DNA from: Bacteroidales bacterium
GTDB lineage: Bacteria > Bacteroidota > Bacteroidia > Bacteroidales > GCA-2748055
DNA length: 11,987 nucleotides
Reading direction: 5' to 3'
Assembly (NCBI GenBank): GCA_029934875.1
Contig: JAOZLK010000067.1
Coordinates: forward strand, 1 to 11,987
The notes under the pieces were generated by a model, which saw nothing but the letters and a program-made list of their open reading frames with translations, ran no database searches and was not told where the DNA came from. Positions within the stretch are counted from its first letter, which is position 1, and every line of letters starts with the position of its first letter. Shown here one piece after another: positions 9,245 to 11,987 of the stretch. The translations under genes and the position numbers were made by a program.

Positions 9245-10666
9245 ATGAGGAAGAATATACTCATCATAGGAGCCCTTTTAGTTTTGCTGCCGGTTCTGTC
9301 GGCCCAGAACCGGGATGGACTTTATAAAATTAAAAAGCAGACCCGCATCTCTTCGGGTTTGGATGAGGCGGGTGCAGTGCCCTATGAGGATGATATTGTA
9401 TATATTTCTGAAGCCACCAGTGTCGGGGCCAGCAGTCCAAGAGATTCAAAGGGCCGCAGGCTCTTTACCGTGTTTCAGGTTACACCTGGCAGCGGACAGA
9501 AGAAGCAATTTATTGATCAGATAGTTAGCCAGGGTCACGAGGGGCCGGTCACTTTTACTGGCGATTATAAAACCATGGTATTTGCCCAACAAAGGCCTGC
9601 TGACGGAAACAGGGGCTCTGATCCCCTGGGACTGTATTTTGCTGAAAATACAAATGGGGAATGGGGTAATATCAAGGCTTTCGAACATAATGATCCCGGG
9701 GCATGGTTATTTTCTCCGGCACTGAGTGGTGATGGAAAAACCCTCTTTTTCTCATCAAACATGGATGGAGGAGAAGGAGGATTTGATCTTTATGTTTCCC
9801 ATAAGGAAGGAGGAGGCTGGAGCAAACCAGAAAACCTGGGTGCTGCTGTGAATTCTGCTGAGCATGAGATTTATCCCTTTATCCATTCCTCCGGCAGGCT
9901 CATCTATTCTTCCACTGGTTTTGATAATGGCAGGGATGGTTATGACCTTTTCGAAAGTTTTTATGCTGATGGAAAATGGCAGGGAGCCGAGAAGCTTCAG
10001 GAACCGTTTAATACCAGGTCCAATGATTACCATGTCTGGTTCAGTGAAGATATGAAAAGCGGGTACCTGACCAGTGACCGCCAGGGTGGTTCCAAGGATA
10101 TTTTTGGCGTAGAGACCACCATGCCCACTTTTGATAAGGTTGACCCCATTAAAAAGACCTACTATAAGTACAGGATTTATGACCGGAAACTGGATACAGT
10201 GGATACAAATCTTTTTAGCTATTCCTGGACCATCAATGATACCCTGACCATACCGGGACATAATATCATCTATCGATTCCCCGAGCCGGGCACCTATGTT
10301 TGTAAACTGAATGTTTATGATATTCAGCTGGATACGCTTGTAGAGGGGCAAACGGTTAAAACTTTAAATATCAACCTTAAGGAGCAGGCCGTGATCACCT
10401 GCCCCGATACCATACAGGCAGGTATCCCGGTGGAGTTTGATGCCAGTCAGACTTTTCTGCCAGGTTTTGATGTGGGAAGGTATACCTGGGATTTTGGCGC
10501 CGAAGAGGGGGTTACCAGGTTTGCTGAGGGATTAATTGTCACACACACTTACAACCATTCCGGGAAATTCAAAGTCATACTTGGAGTTGAGGAGCGAAAG
10601 CAGAACAGGAGGCATGAGCCAGAGGTCCGCGCCAACTTCAAGGAAGTAGTGGTGATCTCCGATTAA
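9245..10666 (+). CDS. Periplasmic PD40 propeller and PKD-like domain protein, T9SS accessory candidate
   Basis: This 473-aa protein has a signal peptide ending LSA before Gln21 and no lipobox Cys, so it is probably soluble in the periplasm or bound to the outer membrane through partners. Residues from about 40 to 290 hold at least four PD40 (WD40-like) blades, the clearest being SPALSGDGKTLFFSSNMDGG with GGFDLYVS, then EIYPFIHSSGRLIYSS with DGYDLFES, then VWFSEDMKSGYLTSDRQGG with KDIFG. Two Ig/PKD-like domains follow, at about 303-380 (FSYSWTIND, GTYVCKLNVYD) and 383-470, the second with the PKD-type core YTWDFG near residue 415 and FKVILGVEE. PorE/SprE-type proteins usually add TPR repeats before and an OmpA-like domain after the PD40 part; neither is present. 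It is the last gene of the operon, so a role in export or retention of the upstream cargo is likely but unproven. The start ATG is 3 nt after the previous stop. Confidence 0.85.
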   Translation: MRKNILIIGALLVLLPVLSAQNRDGLYKIKKQTRISSGLDEAGAVPYEDDIVYISEATSVGASSPRDSKGRRLFTVFQVTPGSGQKKQFIDQIVSQGHEGPVTFTGDYKTMVFAQQRPADGNRGSDPLGLYFAENTNGEWGNIKAFEHNDPGAWLFSPALSGDGKTLFFSSNMDGGEGGFDLYVSHKEGGGWSKPENLGAAVNSAEHEIYPFIHSSGRLIYSSTGFDNGRDGYDLFESFYADGKWQGAEKLQEPFNTRSNDYHVWFSEDMKSGYLTSDRQGGSKDIFGVETTMPTFDKVDPIKKTYYKYRIYDRKLDTVDTNLFSYSWTINDTLTIPGHNIIYRFPEPGTYVCKLNVYDIQLDTLVEGQTVKTLNINLKEQAVITCPDTIQAGIPVEFDASQTFLPGFDVGRYTWDFGAEEGVTRFAEGLIVTHTYNHSGKFKVILGVEERKQNRRHEPEVRANFKEVVVISD

Positions 10667-10688
10667 TCGTAGCCTTCGATTATTTTTT
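10664..10688 (+). terminator. Putative intrinsic terminator overlapping the stop codon of the PD40 gene
   Basis: TAATCG at 10664-10669 is perfectly complementary to CGATTA at 10677-10682 across a 7-nt loop, and six T residues follow at 10683-10688. The left arm starts with the TAA stop codon itself. The stem is short with only two GC pairs, so efficiency may be modest. The position at the end of the three-gene operon supports the call. Confidence 0.5.
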
Positions 10689-10731
10689 ATCTCTCACATT
10701 TACAGTTAGTTACATCGACGTTTATAACTCG

Positions 10732-10764
10732 TGTTTTTTTTTGCACGAAATTTGCATACTTTTA
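10732..10764 (+). promoter_or_regulatory. Candidate promoter for the second transcription unit
   Basis: TACTTTTA at 10757-10764 matches the Bacteroidota -7 box TAnnTTTG at all but the last position. A T-run at 10734-10742 ending in TTTG at 10743 lies upstream; its first Ts are about the right distance for a -33 element, while the TTTG itself is too close. Placement 15 nt before the chosen ATG would give a short leader. The whole gap from 10667 to 10778 is AT-rich and otherwise holds only the terminator. Confidence 0.4.
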
Positions 10765-10778
10765 ATCACAATAGAAAA

Positions 10779-11750
10779 ATGAAGAAAATGACGAGGTTTT
10801 TATATATAGTTATCTTATTAGCAGTGAGCACTATAGCATTCTCTCAGCCGGTTCCCAATGTGGAGGAGAATATTCCTTATCTAATGACCTTCGGACCCGA
10901 TGCGGAAACAAGCTGGGGAGATGATGATTTCTCCCAGGCATTCTTCTTCCTGGTACCGGAAGAGTATACTCAAGCCTTTTTCATCCGTGTTTTTGATCCC
11001 GATACGGGGGGTGAAGTTGATGAAGTGGCCGGGGTATTTAATACAAGGCAGGTTTATGAGGTTTATGGCGGAGAAACTGCCTGGTCTGACCCTGATGCAC
11101 GTGAAACTCATCCCGATGGAAATTATAAAAGTGGTACCCTGCTGGCCTCAAGAGCCTTTGCAGATAATCCAAGGTATGATAACAGCTGGTATACCTTTGG
11201 CCCTTTTAATCCTGCGCAGGGTGAATATGTGGAGCAGTATCACGGACGTATTTTTAAGATCATTTGTGAAGGAGTTGAGGGTGATGACGGTAATATGTAC
11301 CGTTTTTTCCTGAGTACCAATGCGGAGGAGAACAGGCCCATTGAGGGCGCCAACGCCTTTGCTTACGAATACTCCTTCAGGATGCATAATACTAATGAAG
11401 AAGTAGCTCATATCTATCCCTATGTTGAGGTGGGAACCAAATCTGTCAGAATATCCAATTTTGACTGGGATAGCGACGGAAGCATCGTGGTGATCTCAGT
11501 GGCCAGGCAGGGCCAGGAGGTAAATATGTCCAGGGAGGATAACTGGGCCGAGGATGAACTTGTGGTTCAAGAGGAAGAGATTGGAACTTCCTATGACTTC
11601 CGTTTCGTAAAGTCGAGTAACCTTGTGAGGAATAATAATGTTGTAGTAAATGTGCGCAACCAGTTTGACGAAGCCATGCCCTTTTACACAATTCCAATTG
11701 GGGGAGTTCCCAAATATAGAGGTGAGGTTGAGTTTGAACCCATCGAATAA
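10779..11750 (+). CDS. Secreted protein of unknown function
   Basis: I do not recognise a named family for this 323-aa protein. Residues 1-22 are a signal peptide (basic MKKMTR, hydrophobic core, cleavage after FS before Gln23), with no lipobox. The mature part is acidic and rich in aromatic residues, with many short beta-like stretches: AFFFLVPEEYTQAFFIRVFD, WYTFGPFNP, YRFFLSTN, FAYEYSFRMHN, IVVISVARQG and NVVVNVRNQ. This suggests one or more beta-sandwich domains, possibly carbohydrate-binding or Ig-like, but that is a guess. Only one Cys is seen after the signal. I chose ATG at 10779; an in-frame GTG at 10731 would add 16 residues before the signal peptide and would lie upstream of the candidate -7 box. 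The next gene starts 19 nt downstream, so the two are probably co-transcribed and this protein may act with the propeller sensor. Confidence 0.8.
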   Translation: MKKMTRFLYIVILLAVSTIAFSQPVPNVEENIPYLMTFGPDAETSWGDDDFSQAFFFLVPEEYTQAFFIRVFDPDTGGEVDEVAGVFNTRQVYEVYGGETAWSDPDARETHPDGNYKSGTLLASRAFADNPRYDNSWYTFGPFNPAQGEYVEQYHGRIFKIICEGVEGDDGNMYRFFLSTNAEENRPIEGANAFAYEYSFRMHNTNEEVAHIYPYVEVGTKSVRISNFDWDSDGSIVVISVARQGQEVNMSREDNWAEDELVVQEEEIGTSYDFRFVKSSNLVRNNNVVVNVRNQFDEAMPFYTIPIGGVPKYRGEVEFEPIE

Positions 11751-11769
11751 TACAACTTAATATTTTGGC

Positions 11770-11987
11770 GTGAGAAGCTTAGCGGTCCTGATTACTCTAT
11801 TTTTGATCCCCCTGGCGGGATCAGCCCAATCCTATCAATTTTTCAATTTTGGCGTAGCCGAAGGACTTTGCGATAAATTTGCCTATACTATTAACCAGGA
11901 TCCCGAAGGCTTCCTCTGGGTTGGTACAGGTCAGGGCCTCTGTCGTTTCGATGGAAAGGCTTTTGATCAGGAGTTTAAAGGGGATTC
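11770..11987 (+). CDS. Two-component regulator propeller (Reg_prop) protein, N-terminal part only
   Basis: The first 72 codons are present before the window ends. The product starts VRSLAVLITLFLIPLAGSA, a signal peptide with cleavage before Gln20, and continues with YQFFNFGVAEGL and the diagnostic propeller blade INQDPEGFLWVGTGQGLCRF. This is the usual opening of Reg_prop sensors, which carry a periplasmic beta-propeller, often a Y_Y_Y domain, then either a histidine kinase or a cytoplasmic DNA-binding output; which one applies here lies beyond the edge. The start is GTG at 11770: an in-frame TAA lies at 11758-11760 and no ATG lies between. Spacing of 19 nt from the previous stop suggests one operon. 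Confidence 0.85.
   Translation, partial: MRSLAVLITLFLIPLAGSAQSYQFFNFGVAEGLCDKFAYTINQDPEGFLWVGTGQGLCRFDGKAFDQEFKGD

Noticed and set aside
9755..10351. A 198-codon open frame on the - strand inside the PD40 gene
   Set aside because: It lies antisense to a well-supported gene with clear PD40 blades, and its product shows no recognisable domain or signal.
10731..10778. GTG at 10731 as start of the unknown secreted protein
   Set aside because: It would put 16 residues including Phe-rich sequence before the signal peptide and would place the candidate -7 box inside the gene.
10900..11313. A 137-codon + strand open frame overlapping the unknown secreted protein
   Set aside because: It is an out-of-frame reading of the 323-aa gene, which has a signal peptide and good spacing to its neighbours.
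1..11987. Mobile elements, tRNA or rRNA genes
   Set aside because: I saw no transposase or integrase motif, no terminal inverted repeats and no RNA gene signature; the window is almost filled by the listed coding regions.

Overview
The window looks like chromosome from a Bacteroidota species, probably an environmental or marine Bacteroidia or Cytophagia relative of moderate GC. The evidence is a type IX secretion (T9SS) type B sorting domain, a PorP/SprF-family protein, a PD40/PKD protein, a two-component-regulator propeller protein, weak ribosome-binding sites, and signal peptides that nearly all end just before a Gln. Every gene I can support is on the + strand.

Layout. Positions 1-141 carry the tail of an unidentified gene that overlaps the next start. 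Positions 134-3862 encode a very large membrane histidine kinase (1242 aa) with an NtrY-like HAMP/kinase core and, by my topology reading, 12 membrane segments separating three extracytoplasmic regions. After a 90-bp gap comes a tight three-gene operon with 3-nt gaps. Its first gene (3953-8323) encodes a 1456-aa secreted protein with a glycine-rich N-terminal part, six two-cysteine-type Ig-like repeats (the first with only one Cys) and a CHU_C sorting domain. The second (8327-9241) encodes a PorP/SprF-like outer-membrane protein. The third (9245-10666) encodes a periplasmic PD40 propeller plus PKD-like protein. A small hairpin with a T-run overlaps the stop codon of the third gene. A second transcription unit follows: a secreted protein of unknown function (10779-11750), then, 19 nt later, the start of a Reg_prop sensor protein that runs off the window at 11770-11987.

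How the parts probably work together. In Flavobacterium, SprF-like proteins are needed for export of CHU_C-type T9SS cargo such as SprB, so the central operon reads as a cargo plus its dedicated outer-membrane partner plus an accessory periplasmic protein. The cargo is probably a cell-surface or released adhesin, since no catalytic domain is visible. The histidine kinase upstream and the Reg_prop sensor downstream could regulate surface functions, but nothing in the sequence proves a link. The most interesting items are the architecture of the kinase, the architecture of the cargo, and the stripped-down PD40/PKD partner that lacks the TPR and OmpA parts of PorE/SprE-type proteins.
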